Below, one piece after another: positions 37,044-46,112 of a stretch of 64,000 nt of DNA. Positions within the stretch are counted from its first letter, which is position 1. Every line of letters starts with the position of its first letter. The translations under genes were made by a program, and so were the position numbers. Under the pieces are notes generated by a model, which did not search any database, was not told the origin of the DNA, and saw nothing but the letters and a program-made list of their open reading frames with translations. The DNA comes from F2B08 sp046260445 (GTDB lineage Bacteria; Actinomycetota; Actinomycetes; Actinomycetales; Dermatophilaceae), in the NCBI GenBank assembly GCA_046260445.1, contig JBHEPF010000145.1:12708-76707 (forward strand). Direction: 5' to 3'.

Positions 37044-38839
37044 TGACCGGCTAACCGCTGCCGCAGCCCACTCGCCCGGACGACCCGACGCTCGACAGCA
37101 GCGCGGATGACGGACTCGCCCCCGACGACTCGGACCCGTTCCTCAGCCCGGGTGACCGCCGTATAGAAGAGCTCTCGGGTGAGCAGCGGTGAGTCTGCGT
37201 CGGGGAGGAGCACGGTGATCTCACGTGCCTGACTGCCCTGGGCCTTGTGGATCGTCATGGCATGCATCGTGTCGACATCGCCGAGCCGGCTGGGCGCGAA
37301 CCGCTGGGCACCCCCAGCACCCTCGACGACGGCCATCCGCACCGGGGTCCCGTCGGGGGTCGTCGAGGCGACGACGACGCCGGTGTCGCCGTTGAGGACG
37401 CCGGTCGCGTAGTCGTTGGCGGTGACGAGCAGGGGCCGGCCGACATACATCGGCTCGTAGAAGGTGAGCCCGGTCTCCTCGCCGAGCCAGGTCTCGGTGT
37501 GGCGGTTCCACGTGCGGACCCCGAACGGCCCTTCGCGGTGGGCGCAGAGGAGCCGGTGGGCTCCCAGAGCCACCATCGCGCTGTCAGCGTCGCCGGCGCG
37601 TGCCGCAGCGAGGACTACCAGGGCATGCCGAGTCACGATGCCCCGCAAGGCAGAGGTCGGGTCATCGCCCTGGACCCACTCGACCTCATCGCTCCCGGCT
37701 GACAGAGCCGCGATGACGCCGTCCGCGTCGCCGGTGCGCAGCGCCTCGGCGAGGGCGCCGATCGTCTCGCCGAACCGGTGCACGGTGCGCAGGCGGGAGA
37801 GGGCGAGCGGAGCCTCGCTGGAGGTCTCGGCGCCGGCCACCAGGTCGGCGAGGATCGCGCCGGCATCGATCGAGACGAGCTGGTCGGCATCACCGACGAG
37901 GATGAGTCGTGCCGTCGGTCGCAGCGCCTCGAGAAGGCGCGCCATGTGGGTGAGCGAGAGCATCGACGCCTCGTCGACGAGGACGACGTCGTGCGGCAGG
38001 CGGTTGGTGCGGTGGTGTTTGAAGCGGGTGCGGCTGTCGGGTCGCCAGCCGAGGAGACGGTGGAGCGTCATCGGCTCGGCCAGGCCGATCGGCTCGATCA
38101 CCGCTCGAGTGGCGGGATCATCGGTGCGCTCGAGGATCTCGGAGAGGGCGCGGGTCACAGCGGACTTCATCCGCGCTGCGGCCTTGCCGGTGGGGGCGGC
38201 GAGACCGACCCGGACGGGCCGATCACCGGCTGCGGCGGACTGCTCGGCGAGAAGGGCGAGGACGCCGGCGACCGTCGTCGTCTTGCCCGTCCCGGGTCCA
38301 CCGGTGAGGACGCTCGTCCGGGAGCGGGCGATGGACTCGGCTGCGACGCGCTGCTCGGCATACCCCTCGCCGGGGAAGATCCTGGCGAGCCCGGCAGCCA
38401 GGATCGCTTCGTCGACATCCGGCGCGTCGAGGGCCGCCCGAACCCGCAGGTCGTCGACGACCTGGACCTCCTGGTGGTGATAGCGCTGGAGGTAGACCAT
38501 CCCCTGGTCGACCACGAGAGCGCCCTCGGCCACGAGCCGGCTGGTGGCGACCGTCTCGGTCCACTCGTGCGGATCCGGCCACGTCAGCTCGGGCAGCGCG
38601 GCGGCCAGGGCCCTGAGGTCGACCGCCACCGAGGCGGACCTGACCGCCCGAGTCGCGAGGGCGGCGGCGAGGACGACGGTCTCGTCGCGCTCCTCCGCCA
38701 CGCGGGCGAGGGTGCGGGCGACGTGGATGTCGGCGGCTGTGAGCACTCCCGCGGCGTTGAGGTCCCCGAGCATGCCGGTCGCCTCCACTCCGAGCCTCCG
38801 GTCGTGCGGGCCGACCGGCTCGAAGGTCTCGAGGATCAT
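37040..38839 (-). CDS. recD: Exonuclease V alpha subunit (RecD helicase)
   Basis: 5'-to-3' superfamily 1B helicase of RecBCD, which processes double-strand ends. The 599 residues show Walker A LTGGPGTGKTTT (near 178-189), motif II VLVDEASML, motif III VGDADQLVSIDAGAIL and the C-terminal motifs MTIHKAQGSQ and YTAVTRAEERV. The length is that of a bacterial RecD in a RecBCD complex. It overlaps recB by 4 bp and the downstream hypothetical by 4 bp. Confidence 0.95.
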   Translation of the reverse strand: MILETFEPVGPHDRRLGVEATGMLGDLNAAGVLTAADIHVARTLARVAEERDETVVLAAALATRAVRSASVAVDLRALAAALPELTWPDPHEWTETVATSRLVAEGALVVDQGMVYLQRYHHQEVQVVDDLRVRAALDAPDVDEAILAAGLARIFPGEGYAEQRVAAESIARSRTSVLTGGPGTGKTTTVAGVLALLAEQSAAAGDRPVRVGLAAPTGKAAARMKSAVTRALSEILERTDDPATRAVIEPIGLAEPMTLHRLLGWRPDSRTRFKHHRTNRLPHDVVLVDEASMLSLTHMARLLEALRPTARLILVGDADQLVSIDAGAILADLVAGAETSSEAPLALSRLRTVHRFGETIGALAEALRTGDADGVIAALSAGSDEVEWVQGDDPTSALRGIVTRHALVVLAAARAGDADSAMVALGAHRLLCAHREGPFGVRTWNRHTETWLGEETGLTFYEPMYVGRPLLVTANDYATGVLNGDTGVVVASTTPDGTPVRMAVVEGAGGAQRFAPSRLGDVDTMHAMTIHKAQGSQAREITVLLPDADSPLLTRELFYTAVTRAEERVRVVGGESVIRAAVERRVVRASGLRQRLAGQ

Positions 38840-41800
38840 CGGGAGCCTCCGTCGGTGGTCCGTCCATCCAGGAGGTCGGAGAGCGCGATGACGAGGTCGG
38901 CCGGTGGGCGCCATGAGAAGACACCACACGGCTGGCCGTCGACGACGGGAGTGGCGGGTCCGCACATCCCGCGGACGTAGAGGTACAGCACCCCGCCGAG
39001 GTGGCGTCGCGGGTCGTACCTCTGAAGGCGCCAACGGAGGAAGCGGTGGGCGACCACGGCATACAGGATCGCCTGAAGGGGATACGAGGAGTGGCCCATC
39101 GCGTCGGCCAGCAGCTCCGGACGGTAGTGGGCGGCGGTGAGCGGCTCGTCGCCGCGGCCAAGCCAGTTCGTCTTGTAGTCCACGACGAGGTAGCGCCCGC
39201 CGGTGCGCAGGACGACGTCGACCGATCCGGTGAGATAGCCGCGCAGCGGCTGCTCGGCGAGGTCCGGGCTCGCCTGGAGGGTGTTCCCCCATCGGCGGAT
39301 CGGGTCTCCTTGCGGCAGGTATGCGTGGAGCAGCGGCGCGAGATCACCGAGCCTCGGCCCAGGGGCGAGGTCGGTACCGCGGTCGCGACTGCGGCGGTCG
39401 CCGCCGTCCAGGGGCAGCTCGAAGTCGAGCTCGCAGAGCCGGTCGCGACGGCCGATCTCGCGCAGGGTCACGTCGCCTGCGAGCGGACCGAGCGGGCTGT
39501 CGCAGACCGCGACGAGGGCGCCCGAGAGCGCCTCGGTGTCGAGCCCGTCGACCGGCCACTCCTTGAGCTGCTCGCGGATGTGGTCGAACAGCTCGGCACG
39601 CAGGTCAGCCGCCTGCGGATCGGCCCGTTCGAGGACGGCGTGGACGAGCGAGCCGAAGGTTGCGCCCACCGGCAGGTCGGCCATGGGTGACGGGGTGTCG
39701 GAGCCGGGGACGGCCGTCTCGAGCCCGGGAAGGCCGGGAGAGTCGGGCAGGACGAGCTCCGGCAGGTCCGGTTCGTCGGCGCGCCGGAGCGTCTCGGGCT
39801 CGCTGCCCACGTCGCCTGCTGCCTGGACCCGCACGGACTCCGCCGGAGAGGACAGCGCCGTGTAGGAGGTCCGTCGCCAGTCCTCGTCGATGGTCCGGGT
39901 CCAGCGCGCCAGAGCGAGATCGGGGGGCGCAGCCTGTGGGGCGGCCGGCGCCGTGTCGGCGATGTCGGCGTCCTCCAGGGCGAAGGCACCGGCGTCGGAC
40001 CAGCGGCGCAGCACAGCGGCGGCGGCCGAGTCGTCCTTGGGTAAGGCCGTCGTGTCCGGCACCGCTGCCGAGCCCGGCTCCCGGCCGAACAGCATCCGGT
40101 GGAGCGGAGAGTGCCGAGCATTCGTCGACGGCGCCCACCACGTGACGACCTGCGACTGGGCGCGCGTCATCGCCACATAGAGGAGCCGCAGGGACTCGCC
40201 GGCGTCCTCGGTCTTGTAGGCCGTGACGGAGTCCGCCCAGGTGGGGTTCCCCGCGGGCCCGCCGACGTCGATGCAGCGCGTCCGCTCGGGCGCCGGCTCG
40301 TGGAAGCGGGGGATGGGCGGGGTGTCGCTGACCCACCGGGCGGCGAGCGTCGGGAGGTAGACCACGGGGTACTGCAGACCCTTGCTGCCGTGGATCGTGA
40401 CAAGCTGGACGGCCGCTGCGTCGCTGTCGAGGCGCCGGGTCCGGGACCCACTGGACTGCGGGGCGTCCTCGGCCATCGCACCCTGGAGCCAGGCCAGGAG
40501 AGCCACGAGACCAAGGTCGTCGCGGCGAGCGGTCTCGTGAAGGATCTGGGCGACGTGGCGCAGGTCGGTGAGGGAACGCTCGCCGCCGATCTGTCCGAGG
40601 ACCCGTGCGGAGAGGCCTGCGGTGGTGAGCAGCTCGAGGACTGCGGCGATCCCCTGGCGCGCATAGACCGCAGCGAGGTCTCGACAGCGCCCGGCGAGCT
40701 CGTCGTCGAGGGCGTCGGCGGAGCCGTCGTCTGCGACCGCGTCGAGTGCGGCGACGTTATAGCCGAGCAGGTCGGTCAGGGCGGCGGCCCGGGTGAGGAG
40801 CGAGCGGTGGGGTGCGACCATCGCCTCGAGGAGGGTCAGCCAGTCGTGGGCGGCGTGACTCTGCAGGACGCTCGCACCGCTGGCGCTCACGGCGGGGATG
40901 CCGAGCTCGTGCAAGGCCCGTTGCGCGGCGAGCAGGTCCACGCCCCGGTGGGCCAGGACCGCGACGTCTCGTGCTTGGATCGGGTCGCCGCAGTACGTCG
41001 CGCCTGAGGAGAGCAGCGCTGCGATGTCGGTGGCGAGGTCACGGGTGATGTGAGCACGGACGGCCGGCATCTTCGTGTTGCCGGCCAGGTGCCCGTCACT
41101 GCGCACCTGCCGCAGCCGCACCGGCGCGCCCCGCCGGGGGCCGACCAGGCGGCGCTCGGCACTGTGGCCGTGCACCCGGTGGACGGCGATCTGCGGATCG
41201 CCGAGCTCAGCGCGACCCAGGAGGACCCCGAGGGCGTCGACGAGGGCGCTGTCGGAGCGGTAGTTCGTCGGGAGGGTGCGGGTGTCGGTGGCGGTCCTGG
41301 CCGCTGAGAGGTAGGTGACGATGTCCCCGCCTCGGAAGGCGTAGATCGCCTGTTTGGGGTCGCCGATGAGCACCATCGCCTGGGCATGACCGGCGAACGC
41401 CCGCTCGAGGATCTGCCACTGGATCGGGTCGGTGTCCTGGAACTCGTCGACGAGGACGACCTGCCAGCGCTGTCGCATGCGAGCCCGCGCCGGGGAGTCG
41501 TCCTGCGTCAGAGCGCCGGCGAGCTGGGTGAGCAGGTCGTTGTAGTGCATGACCTGCAAGCGGCGCTTGCGGATGTCCAGCTCCTCGCGGACGGCGCGGG
41601 CGAACTTCACTCGCCGGTCCGGCGCACTGCCGGGCTCGGCCGCCGTCGGCCGCAGCTCGGCGTGGAAGTCGGAGACCGCCAGACGGGCGATCTCCAGAGC
41701 CTCGGACCGGGTGAAGAACGGGGCGCTGTCAGCGCGGATGAAACCCCGGAGGTAGAGGTCGTCGACCACCTCGACGAGCAGGTCGTCGAGGTCCTCGACG

Positions 41801-42264
41801 AGCGTGGCGCCGGCATCCGAGGTGCCCGCGACGCCGAGACTGCGCAGCACCTGCTGACAGAACTGGTGGGTCGTCGCGATCGTCGCGGCGTCGAAGTGCG
41901 TGAGAGCCGCGCGAACCCTCCTGTGCCGCCGGGTCAGCTCGTCGGGTTCGGTGCCGATGAGCAGGGCGAGCAGCGGGTCCGCAGGGACCTGCTCGTCACC
42001 GGTGAGGGCCTGGCTCAGCGCGCCCTCCGCAATGACGAGCTGTTCGCGGACGCGGGCCCGCAGCTCCTGGCTCGCCGCGCGCCCGAAGGTGACGATGAGC
42101 ATCTGCGGCAGCGTCGCGACCCCCTCGGCGACGTAGCGGGTCACGAGCGCTGCGATCGTCCAGGTCTTGCCGGTCCCCGCGCTCGCCTCGAGGAGGACGG
42201 TGCCGGTGGGCAGGGGTGCGGCGATGTCGAACTCGATGATCTGCGCGGCGGTGTCGGTCGTCAC
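38836..42264 (-). CDS. recB: Exonuclease V beta subunit (RecB helicase-nuclease)
   Basis: 3'-to-5' UvrD-type helicase with a C-terminal nuclease domain, 1142 residues. Visible are Walker A EASAGTGKTW (27-36), motif II LVDEFQDTDPIQW, IGDPKQAIYAFRG, VTIHGSKGLQYPVVYLP and LYVAMTRAQ. The RecB-family nuclease site is intact: SLVHAVLE (His), TGSVDVVLR (Asp) and LVVDYKTNW (Asp-x-Lys). The GTG start overlaps the recC stop. It should load RecA and degrade DNA ends until a Chi-like signal. Confidence 0.95.
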   Translation of the reverse strand: MTTDTAAQIIEFDIAAPLPTGTVLLEASAGTGKTWTIAALVTRYVAEGVATLPQMLIVTFGRAASQELRARVREQLVIAEGALSQALTGDEQVPADPLLALLIGTEPDELTRRHRRVRAALTHFDAATIATTHQFCQQVLRSLGVAGTSDAGATLVEDLDDLLVEVVDDLYLRGFIRADSAPFFTRSEALEIARLAVSDFHAELRPTAAEPGSAPDRRVKFARAVREELDIRKRRLQVMHYNDLLTQLAGALTQDDSPARARMRQRWQVVLVDEFQDTDPIQWQILERAFAGHAQAMVLIGDPKQAIYAFRGGDIVTYLSAARTATDTRTLPTNYRSDSALVDALGVLLGRAELGDPQIAVHRVHGHSAERRLVGPRRGAPVRLRQVRSDGHLAGNTKMPAVRAHITRDLATDIAALLSSGATYCGDPIQARDVAVLAHRGVDLLAAQRALHELGIPAVSASGASVLQSHAAHDWLTLLEAMVAPHRSLLTRAAALTDLLGYNVAALDAVADDGSADALDDELAGRCRDLAAVYARQGIAAVLELLTTAGLSARVLGQIGGERSLTDLRHVAQILHETARRDDLGLVALLAWLQGAMAEDAPQSSGSRTRRLDSDAAAVQLVTIHGSKGLQYPVVYLPTLAARWVSDTPPIPRFHEPAPERTRCIDVGGPAGNPTWADSVTAYKTEDAGESLRLLYVAMTRAQSQVVTWWAPSTNARHSPLHRMLFGREPGSAAVPDTTALPKDDSAAAAVLRRWSDAGAFALEDADIADTAPAAPQAAPPDLALARWTRTIDEDWRRTSYTALSSPAESVRVQAAGDVGSEPETLRRADEPDLPELVLPDSPGLPGLETAVPGSDTPSPMADLPVGATFGSLVHAVLERADPQAADLRAELFDHIREQLKEWPVDGLDTEALSGALVAVCDSPLGPLAGDVTLREIGRRDRLCELDFELPLDGGDRRSRDRGTDLAPGPRLGDLAPLLHAYLPQGDPIRRWGNTLQASPDLAEQPLRGYLTGSVDVVLRTGGRYLVVDYKTNWLGRGDEPLTAAHYRPELLADAMGHSSYPLQAILYAVVAHRFLRWRLQRYDPRRHLGGVLYLYVRGMCGPATPVVDGQPCGVFSWRPPADLVIALSDLLDGRTTDGGSR

Positions 42265-45200
42265 GAGCGCTCCATCGTCTCGGTGCCGTCCTCGAAGACC
42301 GGTCGCCAGACCCGCAGCGCCAGCTGGCCGAGACGACTTGTCACCCCGGGCTCCCACCTCTCGTCCCCCCGCGGCGCGCCGAGGATGTCGTTCAGCGGCA
42401 CGATCCCTCCGTAGACGAACTGGTGCTCCTTGTCGCTCTGCTCACGGGCGAAGGCGTTGCCGAAGGACTCCTTGGTCTCCCACTCGTCACGAGCACTCGC
42501 GGTCGCCTCCGACTGGTCCTGACGTCCGTCGAGGTACTTCCTCGCCCATGCGGCGCCGGTCTTGAGCGGCAGTGGCAGCGGTTCGGACAGCCCCCGCTCG
42601 CGCAGGTCCAGCAGCCGGTCGAGGAGCTCGAGCGCCCGGTCGCTCTCGTGGGGACCATGCGTGATGTGCAGCCGTCGGTGACTGCCGTATCGCTTCTCCC
42701 GGCCGACGACATGGCTGCTGTGTGCGGTGCCCGCCGCTGTGAGCGCCAGCGAGGTGATCCAGGACCGGAGTCGCTGCTTGGCGCGCAGCGACGAGTAGGT
42801 GACGGTGAGGACCTTGTCGCCCACCAGTCCTGGCACCGTGCCGCTGAGACGACGGCCACTGGGCAGGGTCACGTCGATGTCGACGACCTCACGCGGGAGC
42901 GGCACCCCCGGGCCGCCGACGCCCGCCACGGCCCACGCCACTCTGGTGACGTCCTGGACCTCGCGGGCGACCTCGTGAAGGGTGCGGAACCCGAGATCTC
43001 CCGGCGGCAGCTCGCCTCGCCACAGCTCGGCGTCGCAGGTGCCCTCGAGATCGCGTCCAGCGAGCACAGCGCTGAGCACGCGATCCCCGATCGCCCAGGA
43101 CGCCAGACCGTCCAGCTCGATGGGGATGCCCTCGCTGCGCGCCTCGGGCACCTCCGGCAGGATCATGCCGAGCCGGCTGCGCAGGTAGGCGCGAGCCGGG
43201 CTCTCGAAGAAGCGGAGCAGCTCGGTCAGGTCGACGTCGCTCTCGGTGGGTGGGGCGAGGACCACGTCTGCGGGTCGCGGCCGGGTCGTCCGCTCGGCGA
43301 GCGCCGCCTGTGCCGCCTCAAGGGCGGTCGGGTCGTAGCTGAACGGCCTGTCCGCAGGCAGCAGCGGCTCGGACTGGCCGGCCACCCCGAGGTTGCGGGC
43401 GTCGAAGGGCTGGAGTGGGTGGCGGGTGCAGACCCGCTCGACTCCGGGACCGTCGCCCGTGCGGCGGACGGCGTCGAGAAGCTCGCCCAGCGGCACAGCG
43501 GGCGGCCGGGTCTGGCCGGTGTGCTCGTCGAAGCCGGCGTAGGTGATGACAAGGGTCTGCTGCGCGGACATGAGCGCGTCGAGAAGGAGCTGGCGGTCCT
43601 CGCTGCGGGGATCGCGCTCACCGGTGACCGGGCGACGGGCCAGGGCATCGTCTCCGTCGGGGACCGTCGACCGCGGAAAGACGCCGTCGTCGAGGCCCAC
43701 CAGACACACGACCCGGTGCGGCACGGACCGCATCGGCACCATCGTGCACACGGTGAGCGCGCCGGTGCGGAAGCTCGCGCGGGTCGCACGGGCGGCGCCC
43801 CTCCCGGCGAGCAGGGCATGGACGTCAGCGAGACCGAGCTCGGCACCTCCGACCGCGCCAGAGGCCGCCGCGATCCGGGCCAGCTCCTGCTCGAGCTGCG
43901 CCACCTGCCAGCCGTCGCGGGTCGGGACGTCGGCGAGGCCGAGCACGCCGTCCCGGAGCACCCGCACCCACTCGGCGCTGTCGGTGGCGGACTCCATGGC
44001 CTCGATCGTCGCGCCGAGCCGCGCCACGAGCTCGGCGATCCGGCCGGCGAGGTCGATGTCTCCGCTGTCGAGGTCGTCCAGGGCGAGGGTGGTGCCGACG
44101 TGGTCGACCTCCTCACCGTCGACGGCAGCGCCGACGAGGATGCGGTCCAGGCCGGAGCGCCAGGTGTTCTGGGACAGGTCCCGCAGTCGGTAGATCTCCC
44201 GGTGGTCGGCGTCCAGGCCCCATCGGATGGCGACTGCGGCCACCCAGTCACCCAGCCGGTCGAGGGCGTCGTCGTCGAGACCGAACCGCCGCCGGACCGG
44301 CGCGCTCCGAGCGAGGTCGAGGACCTCGCCCGCCGTGAGCCGTCCACCGGCGAGGAGAACCAGCCGGTCGGCCAGGGCGAGCAGTGGGTTGGTATGCCGG
44401 GGTGCCCGGTCCGCGATCCGCACCCGGAAGGAGTGGGCCGGGTGCAGAGCGCCCGATGAGCCCGGGGCCCGACCGGACTCGCGGACAATGCCGCCGAGGC
44501 CGAAGGCTGCATGGACCAGCGGAGCCCACTCCTCGACGTCGGGGCACATGACGAGGATGTCGCGCGGCTCGAGGGTCGGGTCCTGCTCGAGGAGGTCGGC
44601 GATGACATCTCGAAGCACCTCGACCTGACGGGACTGACCATGACAGGAGTGCACCTGGACACTACGGTCGGTCTCGTCGACGTGACGGGTGGCGCGCTGG
44701 GATGTCGCCGCGTGGTCGACGGCGATGTCGTGCTGGAGCAGTCCGAGCAGTGTGTGCGGGTCGCCGCCATGGGGCTGGTCCACCCGGTGGTCGACCGACT
44801 CGGCAAGGCCGAGCATCCGCTGCAGCTCACGGGCGTCCCGGCCGAGGCTGGCCAGCAGCGGGTGCTCGATCCGCAGGCCGGACTCGTCATGGTCCCGGGG
44901 GCCCGGCCCGTGGGCGGTCTCGGCGGCGAGCCGGTCCCACGCGGCCGGCGAGGCCTGGGGCAACCAGAGGTGGACGTCGCGATGGGCGGCGAGCGCGCAG
45001 ATCACCTCGACCTCGCCGCGGGGGATCCGTGTGTGCCCGAACAGCGAGAGTCGGCCGGGGAGCTCGAGATGACCGAGGTCTCCGTCGCCGAGCAGCCGCA
45101 GGACACGCTCGTGCCGCTGCTCCGGGGCCTCGCCTCCGACGAGCGTGAGCACGCGGCGCCACAGCTCGGGCTGCCACAGCAGGTCGGCGTCCACCTGCCC

Positions 45201-45794
45201 GCCGAGGCCATCCCCCCGACCGCCTCGGCGCCAGTCCGTGAGCATCGTCGGACGCTGTGCCGCATAGTCGGCGAAGAGCCCGGCCAGTCGCCGGGCCACG
45301 GCATAGCGCCGGCTCCGGCGCAGCTCTGCCTCGATCCCCGCCGTGTCGTGACCGAGGTGGGTCGCGAGCGTGGCGGCCCACGGTTCGTCGAGGCTGCTGT
45401 CGATCGCGCGGAGCACCGGCCAGGCGAGCTGGTCGGGATGCCACGGGTCGCCCGCCTCGATGCCGAGGACGAGAACTACGAGGGAGTGCGGGGTGAGGAA
45501 GCGCACCCCCGCGCACACCCCGTCCGACCGGTCCGTGCCTCCCGTGCCCGCTGTGCCTCCTGTGCCTCCTGTGCCTCCTGTGCCCACTGTGCCCGCTGTG
45601 CCCGCCGTGCCCGCCGTGCCCGGCGTGGCGCCGAGCCGATGCGAGAGTCGCTGGGCCAGCCAACGCTCGACACCTTTGGCCGGAGCGGCGACGACCTCTT
45701 CCGCGAACGGGTCGTCCAGCGGATCGCTGAGGAGGTCGGCGAGTCCGTCGGCGAGTGTGTCGGTGCTCGTCCCCCGGTGCACGTGCAAGGTCAC
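42261..45794 (-). CDS. recC: Exonuclease V gamma subunit (RecC)
   Basis: Inactive helicase-like subunit that recognises Chi and braces the complex, 1177 residues from this start. N-terminal HVHRGTSTDTLADGLADLL and GVERWLAQRLSH are typical RecC. GTG 45794 is chosen: TAGGGT (45802-45807) lies 8 nt upstream, and the translation begins at the point where RecC proteins usually start; an ATG at 45824 would add ten residues and place the promoter inside the gene. Residues about 59-87 are an unusual Gly-Thr repeat coded by 9-bp units. Downstream overlap of 4 bp with recB. Confidence 0.93.
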   Translation of the reverse strand: MTLHVHRGTSTDTLADGLADLLSDPLDDPFAEEVVAAPAKGVERWLAQRLSHRLGATPGTAGTAGTAGTVGTGGTGGTGGTAGTGGTDRSDGVCAGVRFLTPHSLVVLVLGIEAGDPWHPDQLAWPVLRAIDSSLDEPWAATLATHLGHDTAGIEAELRRSRRYAVARRLAGLFADYAAQRPTMLTDWRRGGRGDGLGGQVDADLLWQPELWRRVLTLVGGEAPEQRHERVLRLLGDGDLGHLELPGRLSLFGHTRIPRGEVEVICALAAHRDVHLWLPQASPAAWDRLAAETAHGPGPRDHDESGLRIEHPLLASLGRDARELQRMLGLAESVDHRVDQPHGGDPHTLLGLLQHDIAVDHAATSQRATRHVDETDRSVQVHSCHGQSRQVEVLRDVIADLLEQDPTLEPRDILVMCPDVEEWAPLVHAAFGLGGIVRESGRAPGSSGALHPAHSFRVRIADRAPRHTNPLLALADRLVLLAGGRLTAGEVLDLARSAPVRRRFGLDDDALDRLGDWVAAVAIRWGLDADHREIYRLRDLSQNTWRSGLDRILVGAAVDGEEVDHVGTTLALDDLDSGDIDLAGRIAELVARLGATIEAMESATDSAEWVRVLRDGVLGLADVPTRDGWQVAQLEQELARIAAASGAVGGAELGLADVHALLAGRGAARATRASFRTGALTVCTMVPMRSVPHRVVCLVGLDDGVFPRSTVPDGDDALARRPVTGERDPRSEDRQLLLDALMSAQQTLVITYAGFDEHTGQTRPPAVPLGELLDAVRRTGDGPGVERVCTRHPLQPFDARNLGVAGQSEPLLPADRPFSYDPTALEAAQAALAERTTRPRPADVVLAPPTESDVDLTELLRFFESPARAYLRSRLGMILPEVPEARSEGIPIELDGLASWAIGDRVLSAVLAGRDLEGTCDAELWRGELPPGDLGFRTLHEVAREVQDVTRVAWAVAGVGGPGVPLPREVVDIDVTLPSGRRLSGTVPGLVGDKVLTVTYSSLRAKQRLRSWITSLALTAAGTAHSSHVVGREKRYGSHRRLHITHGPHESDRALELLDRLLDLRERGLSEPLPLPLKTGAAWARKYLDGRQDQSEATASARDEWETKESFGNAFAREQSDKEHQFVYGGIVPLNDILGAPRGDERWEPGVTSRLGQLALRVWRPVFEDGTETMERS
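45534..45620. repeat. 9-bp tandem repeat inside recC
   Basis: Nine to ten imperfect copies of a 9-bp unit (plus-strand form TGTGCCTCC and variants) encode consecutive Gly-Thr-X triplets, X being Ala, Gly or Val. Unit length is a multiple of three, so gain or loss of copies would change the loop length but not the frame. Confidence 0.88.
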
Positions 45795-45801
45795 GCTTGT
45801 G

Positions 45802-45807
45802 ACCCTA
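45802..45807 (-). promoter_or_regulatory. -10 box of the recCBD operon, leaderless
   Basis: TAGGGT on the minus strand ends 8 nt before GTG 45794. It decides the recC start against the upstream ATG 45824. Confidence 0.5.
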
Positions 45808-45869
45808 GCCGCAGGCTCCGACATCGGATGGGAACGGCGCGATCGTGCCGGTTCAGATGGAAGGTTGCC

Positions 45870-46112
45870 ATGGTCGAGGAGTCCTCGCAGCGGGAGCCGG
45901 ATGTCGTCGGTCTGGACCGGGCGACCCGCGTGGCGCGACGCAAGGACCTACGGCTGCGCCAGAGGGACCTCGCGGAGCTCGCCGGCGTGTCCGAGCGTTT
46001 CGTTCGGGAGCTTGAAGCGGGTAAGCCGTCGGTGCGTCTCGACGCCGTCGACAAGGTTCTGGCCGCTCTCGGTCTTGAGCTCGTCCTGCGCGTGCGAGAG
46101 GCCGGGCGATGA
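45870..46112 (+). CDS. hipB: HipB-like antitoxin, XRE-family DNA-binding protein
   Basis: 80 residues with a helix-turn-helix (LRLRQRDLAELAGVSERFVRELE) followed by GKPSVRLDAVDKVLAALGLEL, the usual HipB pattern. It would bind its own promoter and neutralise HipA. A GGAAGG ribosome site lies 5 nt before ATG 45870. It overlaps hipA by 4 bp. Only 75 bp separate it from the divergent recC start, so its operator probably lies there. Confidence 0.87.
   Translation: MVEESSQREPDVVGLDRATRVARRKDLRLRQRDLAELAGVSERFVRELEAGKPSVRLDAVDKVLAALGLELVLRVREAGR

Noticed and set aside
45795..45824. RecC start at ATG 45824
   Set aside because: The added ten residues contain the TAGGGT promoter box, and RecC homology begins at GTG 45794.
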